A stretch of 64,000 nt of DNA from Halodurantibacterium flavum. GTDB lineage: Bacteria > Pseudomonadota > Alphaproteobacteria > Rhodobacterales > Rhodobacteraceae. Within the stretch, counting starts at the first letter, position 1. Every line of letters starts with the position of its first letter. The stretch covers positions 124,001 to 188,000 of the forward strand of contig NZ_JBHUGH010000003.1 in the NCBI RefSeq assembly GCF_042681825.1, given 5' to 3'. A model generated the notes under the pieces. It was not told the DNA's origin, ran no database searches, and was given only the letters and a program-made list of their open reading frames with translations. Below, in pieces: positions 31,949-40,435 of this stretch. A program made the translations under genes and the position numbers.

Positions 31949-33634
31949 ATGGCGGATGGTCAGGATCTGGGTGAGGGATTTCGGCTGGACGATATCCTCG
32001 GGCTGAGCGGTGCCGCGCTGCCGCCACTGCAATCCCTGCTGGACCGGGCGACAGACCGGGTGCGGGCGCTCGTGGCCCCGGACGGCCGGTCCGATCCGGT
32101 GCTGATGGAGCTTTACCAGCACGAGACCCATGCGCTCGCCTGGCTTGCCACGACGGCCGAGGCGCTGCGGCAACTGCACCTTTGGGCGGACGGCTTGCAG
32201 GCCCGGGGCGCGCTGGGTGAGGCCGAGGCGCTGATCCTGCAGGTGGGCTTTGGCGAATACCTCAACCAGATCGCGGGCGGCATCCCGATGAGCCCGCATG
32301 AATTCGCGCGGCCGCAGGATCTGGGGGCGGATCTGGGGGCCGATCTGGACCTGACCCTTGCCGATGAGGGCGCTGTCGCGCGCCTGCGCCGCGAGGGCAA
32401 CAGTGCTGCGGCGCGGCGCAGGCTGGCCGATCTTCTGCAGCAGAACGCGGGCCGGGCCACATTCGGCGCGACGGGTCTCGACGACGAGGCCGAGATGATC
32501 CGCGAGCAGTTCCGCCGCTTTGCCGAGGATCGCGTCATCCCGCACGCCCATGACTGGCACCTGACCGACAGCCTGATCCCGATGGAGGTGATCGGGGCGC
32601 TGGCCGAAATGGGCGTCTTCGGCCTGACCATCCCCGAGGAATATGGCGGCCTCGGCCTGCCCAAGACCGCGATGGTCGTGGTGTCCGAGGAACTGAGCCG
32701 CGGCTATATCGGCGTGGGCAGTCTTGGCACCCGGTCCGAGATCGCGGCGGAACTGATCCTTTGCGGTGGCACGGATGCGCAAAAGGCGCAGTGGCTGCCC
32801 CGGCTGGCAAGCGGGGAGATCCTGCCGACCGCCGTGTTCACCGAGCCGAACACCGGCTCGGACCTCGGCGCGTTGCGGACCCGCGCCGTGCGCGATGGCG
32901 AGAACTGGCGCATCACCGGCAACAAGACCTGGATCACCCATGCGGCCCGCGCCCATGTGATGACGCTGCTCGCGCGGACCGACCCCGCCACCGACGATTA
33001 TCGCGGCCTGTCCATGTTTCTGGCGGAAAAGGAACCGGGGACCGATGACACCCCCTTCCCCACCCCGGGCATGAGCGGCGGAGAGATCGGGGTGCTGGGC
33101 TATCGCGGCATGAAGGAATACGAGCTTGGGTTCGACGGCTTCCGGGTGCCTGCCGAAAACCTTCTGGGCGGGGCCGAAGGTCAGGGCTTCAAGCAACTGA
33201 TGCAGACCTTTGAAAGCGCGCGCATCCAGACCGCCGCCCGGGCGATCGGGGTCGCGCAGAACGCGATGGAGGTGGCGCTGCGCTATGCCACCGAACGGCG
33301 GCAGTTCGGCAAGCCGCTGATCGCCTTTCCGCGCGTCGCGAACAAGCTCGCGCTGATGGCGGTCGAGATCATGATCGCGCGGCAGCTGACCTATTTCAGC
33401 GCCCGCGAAAAGGATGCGGGGCGGCGCTGCGACCTGGAGGCGGGGATGGCCAAGCTTCTGGGGGCCCGGGTCGCCTGGGCGGCGGCGGATAACGGGTTGC
33501 AGATCCATGGCGGGAACGGCTTTGCGCTGGAATACCCGATCAGCCGCATCCTGTGCGATGCGCGCATCCTCAACATATTCGAGGGCGCGGCCGAGATTCA
33601 GGCGCAGGTCATCGCGCGTCGGCTGATCGGCTGA
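31949..33634 (+). CDS. mcd: (2S)-methylsuccinyl-CoA dehydrogenase
   Basis: A 561-residue FAD enzyme of the acyl-CoA dehydrogenase superfamily that oxidises methylsuccinyl-CoA to mesaconyl-CoA in the ethylmalonyl-CoA pathway. It differs from ordinary acyl-CoA dehydrogenases by an extra N-terminal helical domain of about 170 residues, as in Rhodobacter Mcd. The core shows IPEEYGGLGLPK, FTEPNTGSDLGALRT, ERRQFGKPLIAF and the C-terminal LQIHGGNGFALEYP and FEGAAEIQ. Residues about 124-135 are a 12-bp-repeat-encoded DLGA stretch. Electrons go to ETF. Its end overlaps the convergent MFS gene by 26 bp. Confidence 0.92.
   Translation: MADGQDLGEGFRLDDILGLSGAALPPLQSLLDRATDRVRALVAPDGRSDPVLMELYQHETHALAWLATTAEALRQLHLWADGLQARGALGEAEALILQVGFGEYLNQIAGGIPMSPHEFARPQDLGADLGADLDLTLADEGAVARLRREGNSAAARRRLADLLQQNAGRATFGATGLDDEAEMIREQFRRFAEDRVIPHAHDWHLTDSLIPMEVIGALAEMGVFGLTIPEEYGGLGLPKTAMVVVSEELSRGYIGVGSLGTRSEIAAELILCGGTDAQKAQWLPRLASGEILPTAVFTEPNTGSDLGALRTRAVRDGENWRITGNKTWITHAARAHVMTLLARTDPATDDYRGLSMFLAEKEPGTDDTPFPTPGMSGGEIGVLGYRGMKEYELGFDGFRVPAENLLGGAEGQGFKQLMQTFESARIQTAARAIGVAQNAMEVALRYATERRQFGKPLIAFPRVANKLALMAVEIMIARQLTYFSAREKDAGRRCDLEAGMAKLLGARVAWAAADNGLQIHGGNGFALEYPISRILCDARILNIFEGAAEIQAQVIARRLIG
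32318..32353 (+). repeat. 12-bp tandem repeat x3 inside mcd
   Basis: GATCTGGGGGCG repeats three times (last copy GATCTGGACCTG), encoding DLGADLGADLDL in the linker between the extra N-terminal domain and the dehydrogenase core. Confidence 0.8.
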
Positions 33635-34880
33635 CTGCCGTTTCCGACGCGGGACGGGTCAGGGCGCGGCGGGTCAAAGCGCGGTGGGCCGGCGCGGTCC
33701 CAAGCTGCGGATGCAACCGCCCCGCAATGGCCCACGCCCCCCAAAGGCCGACGCCCACCGCCGCGAAGATCCCCGAGACCGGCGCCGCCAGAAGGATCAG
33801 CGCGCCGATCCCCGGCGTCAGGATGCCCGACACATCGCGGTAGCTGGAATAGACCGCGCTCATCTCGGTCCGCTCCGACGGCTTGACGGCGAGGAGGAAC
33901 GGCAGCCCGCCGCTTATGTCCAGCAGGATCAGAAAGACCGAGGCCGCCATCAGGCAGGCGACCGTCAGCCATGGCAAGGGCGCCAGCGCTGCCGCCAGAA
34001 AGCCGGTGCCCGCCAGCGCGAAGCCCGTCCGCACCGCCACCCGCACCGAATGGCACTGCATCCAGCGCAGCATCAGCGGCGTCGCGAACAAGAGCCCGTT
34101 CGTCAGCGACAGCGCGATGCCGCCGATCCGGTCGCCGAGGCCGGCCTCGACCGCATAGATCGGCAGATAGACGATATACCCCCACCAGGCGCAGGACCGC
34201 AGCACCGCGAAAAGCCAGCCCGCGACCAGCCGGGGCTGCGCCAGAAAGCGTGGCAGATAGGCCAGCGGGTTGGGGGCCGGCGCCCGCGCCCGCACGATCA
34301 GCCGTCCATTGCCGAGCCGCATCGCCCAGAACACCGCCAGAAGCGCGAGGGCCGCGACCGAAGATGCCAGAAACGGCGCCGGCGGCCAGAGCTTCATCAG
34401 CCACACGCCCGTCACCGGCCCCATGGTCCAGGCCAGCGCCGAATAGAACATCCGCAGGGTCTCGGTCCGCTGCAACTCGGCCTTGGCGATGTAGTCGAGA
34501 ACATAGGCGTTGAGACAGACAAAGATCGTCACCGTCGCGACGGTCGAAAGAAGCAGCGCAAGCGCCGTCCATGCCCCGCCCATGATCCCGGAAAGATTGG
34601 CCGCAAGCGCGCAGAAAATGCCCGCCGTATACATCCAGCGCCGGGGCAGGAACCGTGTCGCCCAGGGCACCATCAGCCCCGCCACCAGCGACACGACCCC
34701 CACGATGAAATAGAGCCGTGACACAAGGCCCGCATCCTGAAAGACCTGATACATCGCCAGCGGATAGACCGAGACGAGAAGCCCCCGGACCATCGACTCC
34801 ATCCCCGACAGCAGCGCAAAGCCGCGCGCGCCGGGTGTCGGGCTATGGCGCAGCCATTCAGGGATCGAACGTTCGAACAT
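33609..34880 (-). CDS. MFS transporter
   Basis: A 423-residue inner-membrane protein with about 12 hydrophobic helices and an MFS-like loop (ATRFLPRRWMYTAG) after helix 2. The substrate is unknown. The C-terminal tail is a basic, low-complexity RALTR repeat encoded by two 15-bp copies (33656-33685), and the last 26 bp overlap the end of mcd on the other strand. It is 87 bp downstream of recO on the same strand and may be read through from that operon. Confidence 0.87.
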   Translation of the reverse strand: MFERSIPEWLRHSPTPGARGFALLSGMESMVRGLLVSVYPLAMYQVFQDAGLVSRLYFIVGVVSLVAGLMVPWATRFLPRRWMYTAGIFCALAANLSGIMGGAWTALALLLSTVATVTIFVCLNAYVLDYIAKAELQRTETLRMFYSALAWTMGPVTGVWLMKLWPPAPFLASSVAALALLAVFWAMRLGNGRLIVRARAPAPNPLAYLPRFLAQPRLVAGWLFAVLRSCAWWGYIVYLPIYAVEAGLGDRIGGIALSLTNGLLFATPLMLRWMQCHSVRVAVRTGFALAGTGFLAAALAPLPWLTVACLMAASVFLILLDISGGLPFLLAVKPSERTEMSAVYSSYRDVSGILTPGIGALILLAAPVSGIFAAVGVGLWGAWAIAGRLHPQLGTAPAHRALTRRALTRPASETAVSRSADAR

Positions 34881-34967
34881 GCCCCCAGAAATCCCGGCGT
34901 CGGGCGCCGGGTCTGGTCCATGGGCGACGCGCGGGGTCGGTTTCGGCGCGTTGCGGGCGGTAGGGTC

Positions 34968-35693
34968 TCAGCGCGACAGCAGATCGACCAGCCGTCGCCG
35001 CGCCTCGGGCAGGGGGCGGTTGCCAAGGGCAGGCGCAAGGTTCTGCGCCAGGAAGTGCCCCGTAAGCTGCAGCCCCTGCGCCAGATCGGCCGGCGGCATC
35101 GGTCCCTGCCCCAGAAGGCCCGCAGGAAGGGGCAAGAGCCGTGGCGCCCAGTCCCCCGCCCCCGCCCGGCTGACGGCCCGGCCGCTGCGGGGAGAGACGA
35201 AGGCGAGATCGTCGCGCGTTCCCAGAATGGCGCAGCGGCCGAGATCGAGGCCGAAGCCCATTTCTTCCAGCAGGGCGAGTTCCCAATGCAGGTAGCCGGT
35301 CGTCCAGTCCTGCCCGCCCGCGCCGGTTATCTGGTCAAGGAGCCCCTGCGTCCGATTGTAAAGCCCCGGATGCGGCGCACGTTCGGGCAATGTGAAAGAG
35401 AGAAGCGCGCAGACCGAGGACAGCGCGGCAAGCGCCAGCCGGTCGCCCAGCACATTCGCGGCGCGCTGGCGCAGCGGCTCGACCGTGAACGCGCCCAGAT
35501 GATCCTCCAGCCGTGCGCGCCAGTGCAGCGAGAGCTGCGCTCCCGGTTGCAGAACGGGCGCCATGCGACGCCCGCCGCCGCCCCGCACGACACCGGCGTG
35601 ACGCCCCCGCTGGGGCGTGAAAACCTCGATGATCGCCGCCGTTTCGCCATGCGGCCGCATCGAGAGCAAGAAGCCCTCATCCCGCCAGTCCAT
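34968..35693 (-). CDS. recO: DNA repair protein RecO
   Basis: A 241-residue mediator of RecF-pathway recombination that anneals single strands and loads RecA. MDWRDEGFLLSMRPHGETAAIIEVFT is the conserved N-terminal OB-fold, followed by a helical domain. No zinc cysteines are seen. It is the last gene of the conserved rnc-era-recO order, after the DUF1491 gene (67-bp gap). Confidence 0.92.
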   Translation of the reverse strand: MDWRDEGFLLSMRPHGETAAIIEVFTPQRGRHAGVVRGGGGRRMAPVLQPGAQLSLHWRARLEDHLGAFTVEPLRQRAANVLGDRLALAALSSVCALLSFTLPERAPHPGLYNRTQGLLDQITGAGGQDWTTGYLHWELALLEEMGFGLDLGRCAILGTRDDLAFVSPRSGRAVSRAGAGDWAPRLLPLPAGLLGQGPMPPADLAQGLQLTGHFLAQNLAPALGNRPLPEARRRLVDLLSR

Positions 35694-35760
35694 CCCGCGA
35701 CTATGCCCGCCTGCACCGCCACTGCAAGCCCCGGGAAGGGGCCGCAGAGGGATCGGAGCC

Positions 35761-36090
35761 TCAGCCGCTCAGCCCCTCCTGATCCAGCAGGTGCCGGCCG
35801 GCGCGGTCCTCAAGCTCGATGATCCAGAGATCGGGGTCGCGCGACCGCGCGCGGACAAGGGCGGCGTCCACCTCGGACTCGGCGCCTTCGGCCATCACGA
35901 TCCAGCGGCGTTCGTCGCGCATCAGGTCATAGCTGCGTTCATAGGCCCGGGCCTGCCCGTCCAGCGTCGCGACCTTGACCGCCACGGCGCCCGCCGTCGC
36001 ATCGCCCCGCGCCGTCACATAGGCCGGGATCGCGGCAAGCCGCAGCCGCGTCAGATACGCCTCGACCCAGAAGCCGGAGGTCAGCCGCAC
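35761..36090 (-). CDS. DUF1491 family protein
   Basis: A 109-residue soluble protein of an alphaproteobacterial family. RLTSGFWVEAYLTRL at the N-terminus and ERRWIVMAEG in the middle are conserved. It starts with GTG at 36090, directly abutting the era stop at 36091, so it is read from the same message. Function unknown; its fixed place between era and recO in relatives suggests a link to RNA or DNA maintenance, which is inference. Confidence 0.87.
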   Translation of the reverse strand: MRLTSGFWVEAYLTRLRLAAIPAYVTARGDATAGAVAVKVATLDGQARAYERSYDLMRDERRWIVMAEGAESEVDAALVRARSRDPDLWIIELEDRAGRHLLDQEGLSG

Positions 36091-37032
36091 CTAGGCGCCG
36101 TCCTTGAAGTCGAGCCCCATCTCGGAATAGCGTTCGGCCTCTTCCAGCCAGTTCGGACGCACCTTGACCTGCAGGAAGAGGTGGACGGGACGGCCCAGAA
36201 ACTCGGCGATCTCGGCCCGGGCCGCCTGCCCGATCGCCTTGATCGTCTCGCCGCGATTGCCCAGCACGATCCCCTTGTGCCCGTCGCGGGCGACATAGAC
36301 GATCTGGTCGATCCGGGCCGAGCCGTCGGGCCGGTCCTCCCATTTCTCGCTCTCGACCGTCAACTGGTAGGGCAGTTCCTCATGCAGGCGCAGGGTGAGC
36401 TTTTCGCGCGTGATTTCGGCGGCGATCATCCGCATCGGCAGGTCGGCGATCTGATCCTCAGGGTAAAGCCACGGCCCCTCGGGGAGTTCCGCGGCCAGCC
36501 ATTCGCGCAGGTCACCCACGCCATGCCCACGCTCGGCCGAGATCATGAAGGTCTTTTCGAACGGAAAGGCCTCGTTCAGCCGCTGGGCGAGGCCCAGCAG
36601 AACCTCGGCCTGCACCCGGTCGATCTTGTTGATCACAAGGCCCACGGGGCGTTCGCCCACCCGTTCCTGCAACGCGTCGATGATCGCCTGCGTGCCCTCG
36701 GTCAGGCCGCGATGCGCCTCGACCATCAGAAGCACGATATCGGCATCCGCCGCACCGCCCCAGGCGGCGGCGACCATCGCCCGGTCCAGCCGGCGGCGGG
36801 GGCGGAAGAGGCCGGGCGTATCGACAAAGACGATCTGCGCCTGCCCCTCCATCGCGACGCCGCGGATGCGGGCGCGGGTGGTCTGCACCTTATGCGTGAC
36901 GATCGAGACCTTGGCCCCCACCATCCGGTTCAAAAGGGTGGACTTGCCCGCATTGGGCTCGCCGATAAGGGCGACAAAACCCGCCCGCGTGTTCCCGGTC
37001 CCCGTATTCTCAGTCCCCGTGTTCTCAGTCAT
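36091..37032 (-). CDS. era: GTPase Era
   Basis: A 313-residue GTPase that binds the 3' end of 16S rRNA during 30S assembly. G1 GEPNAGKST, the effector region HKVQTTRARIRG, G3 DTPG and G4 NKID are present, and the C-terminal KH domain shows GHKGIVLGNRGETIK. Residues 2-16 are a repeated pentapeptide (TENTG, TENTG, TGNTR) encoded by a 15-bp tandem repeat, an addition not typical of Era. The start overlaps the rnc stop by 8 bp. Confidence 0.96.
   Translation of the reverse strand: MTENTGTENTGTGNTRAGFVALIGEPNAGKSTLLNRMVGAKVSIVTHKVQTTRARIRGVAMEGQAQIVFVDTPGLFRPRRRLDRAMVAAAWGGAADADIVLLMVEAHRGLTEGTQAIIDALQERVGERPVGLVINKIDRVQAEVLLGLAQRLNEAFPFEKTFMISAERGHGVGDLREWLAAELPEGPWLYPEDQIADLPMRMIAAEITREKLTLRLHEELPYQLTVESEKWEDRPDGSARIDQIVYVARDGHKGIVLGNRGETIKAIGQAARAEIAEFLGRPVHLFLQVKVRPNWLEEAERYSEMGLDFKDGA
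36985..37029 (-). repeat. 15-bp tandem repeat x3 at the start of era
   Basis: Three 15-bp units (ACTGAGAACACGGGG type on the minus strand) encode TENTG, TENTG and TGNTR immediately after the initiator Met of Era. Confidence 0.85.
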
Positions 37033-37714
37033 CGCGTTTCTCCAACCGTGCCAGCAGCGTCCGCGCCGCGGCCTGTTCCGCCTGCCGCTTGGCGCCGGCG
37101 GTCGCTTGTTCCGTTTCGCCCGAGCCCAGCCGGACCTCGACCGTGAATTGCGGCGCGTGATCGGGGCCCTGCCGTTCCACCTCGGTATAGGTGGGGGGCA
37201 GTTGCCCGCGCGCCTGCGCCCATTCCTGCAGTGCGGTCTTGGCGTCACGGGCATCCGCCGCGACCTCGCCCACGCGCCCGCCCCAGATCCGCAGGATCAT
37301 CGCGCGCGCGGCGTCAAAGCCCGCATCGACATAGACGGCGGCGATCACGGCCTCCATCGCGTCCCCCAGAAGGGCCTCCTTGCGCCGCCCCCCCGACATC
37401 ATCTCGGACCGGCCCAGCTTGAGCACCTCGCCCAGCCCCACGTCCCGGGCGGCGGCGGCACAGCTTTCCTTGCGGACCAGCGCGTTGAAGCGGGGCGCAA
37501 GCTGGCCCTCGTTCGCGCCCGGGTCGGCATCGAGCAGCGCCTCGGCCAGAACGAGGCCCAGCACCCGGTCGCCCAGAAATTCCAGCCGCTGGTTGTCGGG
37601 CCGGGTCGGCGAGGAGAGCGAGGAATGCGTCACCGCCTCAAGCAGCAGTTCCGGATTGGCAAATCTGTGCCCGATCCGATCCTCGAAGGCCCGAAGGTCC
37701 GCGGAAAGTTTCAC
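37025..37714 (-). CDS. rnc: Ribonuclease III
   Basis: A 229-residue double-strand-specific endoribonuclease for rRNA and mRNA processing. The catalytic signature is NQRLEFLGDRVLGLVLAEAL, with further acidic residues in LLGDAMEAVIAA, and the C-terminal dsRNA-binding domain covers about 155-225. The preferred start is GTG 37714 (VKLSADL): it overlaps the lepB stop as GTGA and has GAGG upstream. An in-frame ATG at 37747 would add 11 residues. Confidence 0.95.
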   Translation of the reverse strand: MKLSADLRAFEDRIGHRFANPELLLEAVTHSSLSSPTRPDNQRLEFLGDRVLGLVLAEALLDADPGANEGQLAPRFNALVRKESCAAAARDVGLGEVLKLGRSEMMSGGRRKEALLGDAMEAVIAAVYVDAGFDAARAMILRIWGGRVGEVAADARDAKTALQEWAQARGQLPPTYTEVERQGPDHAPQFTVEVRLGSGETEQATAGAKRQAEQAAARTLLARLEKRDD

Positions 37715-38496
37715 TCGATCCTCGTGAAAAACCGGTCCGACCGCCATGTCCAGAAATAGAGCATGGAACGCCCCGCCGAAGAAAAGACCACGCGGTCCGC
37801 CCGGCCGATGATGTTTTCGTAGGGAACGAAGCCCACGCCGCCCACGGCCTGCGGAAAGCGGCTGTCCTGGCTGTTGTCGCGGTTGTCGCCCACGAAGAAA
37901 TAATGTCCCTCGGGCACCGTGAACAGCGGCGTGTTGTCGGCAAAGCTCATGTCGGTGTTCAGGATGGTGTGGCTGCGCCCCGAGGGGAAGGTTTCGCGCA
38001 GGCGGGTGTTGGTGCAGATGTCGCCCTCGCCCACCGGCGCATTTTCGCAGCGCGGCGGCGTGCCCAAGGGGCCCTGGCGTTCGTAGACTTCCTCGAACGT
38101 GCCGGCGGGTTCCTGCGGCAGCGCCTCGCCGTTCAGGTAAAGAACGCCGTCGCGCATCTGCACCGTATCCCCCGGCGCGCCCACGAGCCGCTTGATGAAA
38201 TCCGCGCCCGTCACCGGGTGGCGAAAGACGATCACATCGCCCAGTTCGGGTTCCGACCCGAAGATACGGCCCGAGATCGGGCAGATCGCGAAGGGGCAGG
38301 AATAGCGGGAATAGCCATAGGCCATCTTGTTCACGAAAAGGAAATCGCCGATCAGCAGCGTGTCCTTCATCGAGCCGGAGGGAATCCAGAACGGCTGAAA
38401 GAAGAGCGTGCGGAACACCCCCGCGATGAGCAAGGCGTAAACGATCGTCTTGATCGTCTCGACGACGCCACTGTCCTTGCCTGCCTTGCTTGCCAT
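37711..38496 (-). CDS. lepB: Signal peptidase I
   Basis: A 261-residue inner-membrane protease that removes signal peptides of exported proteins. One N-terminal membrane helix (about 12-32) is followed by the catalytic Ser in PSGSMKDTLLIGD and the Lys in FIKRLVGAPGD; the box GDNRDNSQDSRF is intact. The ATG at 38496 (MASKAGKD) is chosen over an upstream ATG because AGGCAGGA precedes it. Its position between acpS and rnc is the usual alphaproteobacterial order. Confidence 0.96.
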   Translation of the reverse strand: MASKAGKDSGVVETIKTIVYALLIAGVFRTLFFQPFWIPSGSMKDTLLIGDFLFVNKMAYGYSRYSCPFAICPISGRIFGSEPELGDVIVFRHPVTGADFIKRLVGAPGDTVQMRDGVLYLNGEALPQEPAGTFEEVYERQGPLGTPPRCENAPVGEGDICTNTRLRETFPSGRSHTILNTDMSFADNTPLFTVPEGHYFFVGDNRDNSQDSRFPQAVGGVGFVPYENIIGRADRVVFSSAGRSMLYFWTWRSDRFFTRIE

Positions 38497-38550
38497 GATG
38501 GTCCTGCCTTTTGGATGATGGGGGCTAAATGCGGCGCGCACGCCGGGGAG

Positions 38551-38952
38551 TCAAGCAAGCGGGCGCGCCTCGATCACCACGAAGGCCTGCGCCCATGGGT
38601 GATCGTCGGTCAGGGTGACATGCACCAAGGCCTCATGGCCCGGGGGCGTCATCGCGGCCAGACGGTCGGCGGCCCAGCCGGTCAGATGCATGGTCGGCTG
38701 GCCGCTGCGCAGGTTCGCGACGCCCATGTCCTTCCAGGAAATGCCCATGGCAAGCCCGGTGCCGAGCGCCTTGGAACAGGCCTCCTTGGCGGCCCACCGC
38801 TTGGCGAGCGTCCCGGCCTCGTCGCGGCGGCGGGCGGCCTTGCGCAATTCGATCTCGGTAAAGACCCGGGCGCGGAAGCGGTCGCCGAACCTGGCAAGCG
38901 TCGCCTCGATCCGCTCTATATTCGCAAGGTCGGTGCCGATGCCAAGGATCAT
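38551..38952 (-). CDS. acpS: Holo-[acyl-carrier-protein] synthase
   Basis: A 133-residue enzyme that transfers phosphopantetheine from CoA to acyl carrier protein. MILGIGTDLANIERIE holds the metal-binding Asp and KRWAAKEACSKALGTG the catalytic Glu/Lys region. The start overlaps the pdxJ stop by 4 bp; the pdxJ-acpS pair is conserved across proteobacteria. Confidence 0.95.
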   Translation of the reverse strand: MILGIGTDLANIERIEATLARFGDRFRARVFTEIELRKAARRRDEAGTLAKRWAAKEACSKALGTGLAMGISWKDMGVANLRSGQPTMHLTGWAADRLAAMTPPGHEALVHVTLTDDHPWAQAFVVIEARPLA

Positions 38953-39710
38953 GCCGCGCGCGCCGCATCCATGCAGCGGCGCATTTCGGCGATGGCTGTG
39001 TCTAGGCCGGTAAAGATAGCCTCGCCGATCAGGAAATGGCCGATGTTCAGCTCCATCACCTGTGGCAGCGCGGCGACCGGGCCTACGGTTTCATAGGTCA
39101 GGCCGTGGCCCGCGTGAACCTCCAGCCCCAGGGCATGGGCATGGGCGGCCATGTCCCGCAGGCGGGCGAGTTCGGCGTCACGCTCGGCCAGACGACCCTC
39201 GGCATGGAGTTCGCAATAGGCGCCGGTATGCAGCTCCACCACCGCCGCGCCGATCCGGGCCGAGGCCTCGACCTGCGCCGCGTCGGCGGCGATGAACATC
39301 GAGACCCGGCATCCGGCCTCGCGCAGGGGCGCGATGAACTCGGCCAGCCGGTTGTCGTCGCGCGCGACATCGAGCCCGCCCTCGGTCGTCCGTTCCTCAC
39401 GCCGTTCGGGGACGATGCAGACCGCATGGGGGCGGTGGCGCAGCGCGATCGCCTGCATTTCCGGCGTCGCCGCCATCTCGAAGTTAAGCGGCAGGGTCAG
39501 CCCCTCCATCAGCCGTTCGATGTCGCGGTCGGTGATATGGCGCCGGTCCTCACGCAGATGGGCGGTGATGCCGTCAGCCCCGGCGGCCTCGGCCAGGCGG
39601 GCGGCGCGCACCGGGTCGGGCCAGTCGCCGCCGCGGGCGTTCCGCACGGTCGCCACGTGGTCGATGTTCACGCCAAGCCTCAGTCTGCCGGCCGCTGCGG
39701 TGGTGGTCAT
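38949..39710 (-). CDS. pdxJ: Pyridoxine 5'-phosphate synthase
   Basis: A 253-residue TIM-barrel enzyme that closes the ring of vitamin B6 from 1-deoxyxylulose 5-phosphate and aminoacetone phosphate. LGVNIDHVATVRNARGG is the conserved start, HLREDRRHI and the HAGHGL loop line the active site, and the FLIGEAIF stretch binds phosphate. The ATG at 39710 overlaps the DUF2062 stop by 4 bp; the long upstream frame belongs to that gene's opposite phase. Confidence 0.96.
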   Translation of the reverse strand: MTTTAAAGRLRLGVNIDHVATVRNARGGDWPDPVRAARLAEAAGADGITAHLREDRRHITDRDIERLMEGLTLPLNFEMAATPEMQAIALRHRPHAVCIVPERREERTTEGGLDVARDDNRLAEFIAPLREAGCRVSMFIAADAAQVEASARIGAAVVELHTGAYCELHAEGRLAERDAELARLRDMAAHAHALGLEVHAGHGLTYETVGPVAALPQVMELNIGHFLIGEAIFTGLDTAIAEMRRCMDAARAA

Positions 39711-40411
39711 TCCTCTGCTCCGGGTTTGCGGGGAAGGTTGTCGGGAAAATGCTCTACATGCGCGGGATCGGCAAGCAGCGGGTCCTGCGCCGAAATGGCC
39801 TGCCGCATCCGGTCGATCCGTTCGCGCAGCTTTTTCTTGCGCCGCTTCTGGTAGGCCCCGATCACCGGCAGGCTGAGGTAATAGCAGCCGAAGGCGCAGA
39901 TCAGCCCCGGCAGCAGCCCGCCGATCAGATAGGGCAGGAACACCCGCCAGAAGAACCGCGACAGGTTGTCCCAATGGGCCACATCGGCGGTGAAGGTCGA
40001 CTGGATGTTGTGCCAGAACTCGACCGAGGCGCGGGCAAAGGCCGCCACGACCTGCGGCAGGGGCATCCCGCCGCTGTTGCCCAGCATCCAGTTCCCCAGT
40101 TCGATCGAGACGGTCATGATGATCGGAAAGGTGAGGGGATTGCCGAAGAAGGTGGAGATGAGCGCCGCGATCACATTCCCGCGGATCGCCCAGGCAATCA
40201 GCACCGCAAGGATGAAGTGGAACCCGAAAAGCGGGGTGAACGAAACGAAGACCCCCGCGAATATTCCGCGCGCAATGCGATGGGGTGCGTCGGGCAGCCG
40301 GCCCAGACGGTGGCGCATATAGCTGATCGCGCGGCCCCAGCCCCCCCGGGGATAGAAGAACTCGACCACGGCCTGGCCCCAGGAACGTTTGCTGCGTCGT
40401 CTGAAAACCAA
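39707..40411 (-). CDS. DUF2062 family membrane protein
   Basis: A 234-residue protein with three to four hydrophobic segments (about 48-75, 80-110 and 155-180). PHRIARGIFAGVFVSFTPLFGFH is the DUF2062 signature, and the C-terminus is a basic helix (YQKRRKKKLRERIDRM). Function unknown. It sits between rsh and pdxJ, 24 bp after rsh and overlapping pdxJ by 4 bp, a position common in this order. Confidence 0.88.
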   Translation of the reverse strand: MVFRRRSKRSWGQAVVEFFYPRGGWGRAISYMRHRLGRLPDAPHRIARGIFAGVFVSFTPLFGFHFILAVLIAWAIRGNVIAALISTFFGNPLTFPIIMTVSIELGNWMLGNSGGMPLPQVVAAFARASVEFWHNIQSTFTADVAHWDNLSRFFWRVFLPYLIGGLLPGLICAFGCYYLSLPVIGAYQKRRKKKLRERIDRMRQAISAQDPLLADPAHVEHFPDNLPRKPGAEE

Positions 40412-40435
40412 GCTCGCCCCCTTGTCGGCCCCGGT

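Noticed and set aside
34865..34876. Palindrome TCGAACGTTCGA as an operator of the MFS gene
   Set aside because: It lies within the first codons of the gene (encoding FERS), where the match is explained by coding sequence; no second copy is nearby.
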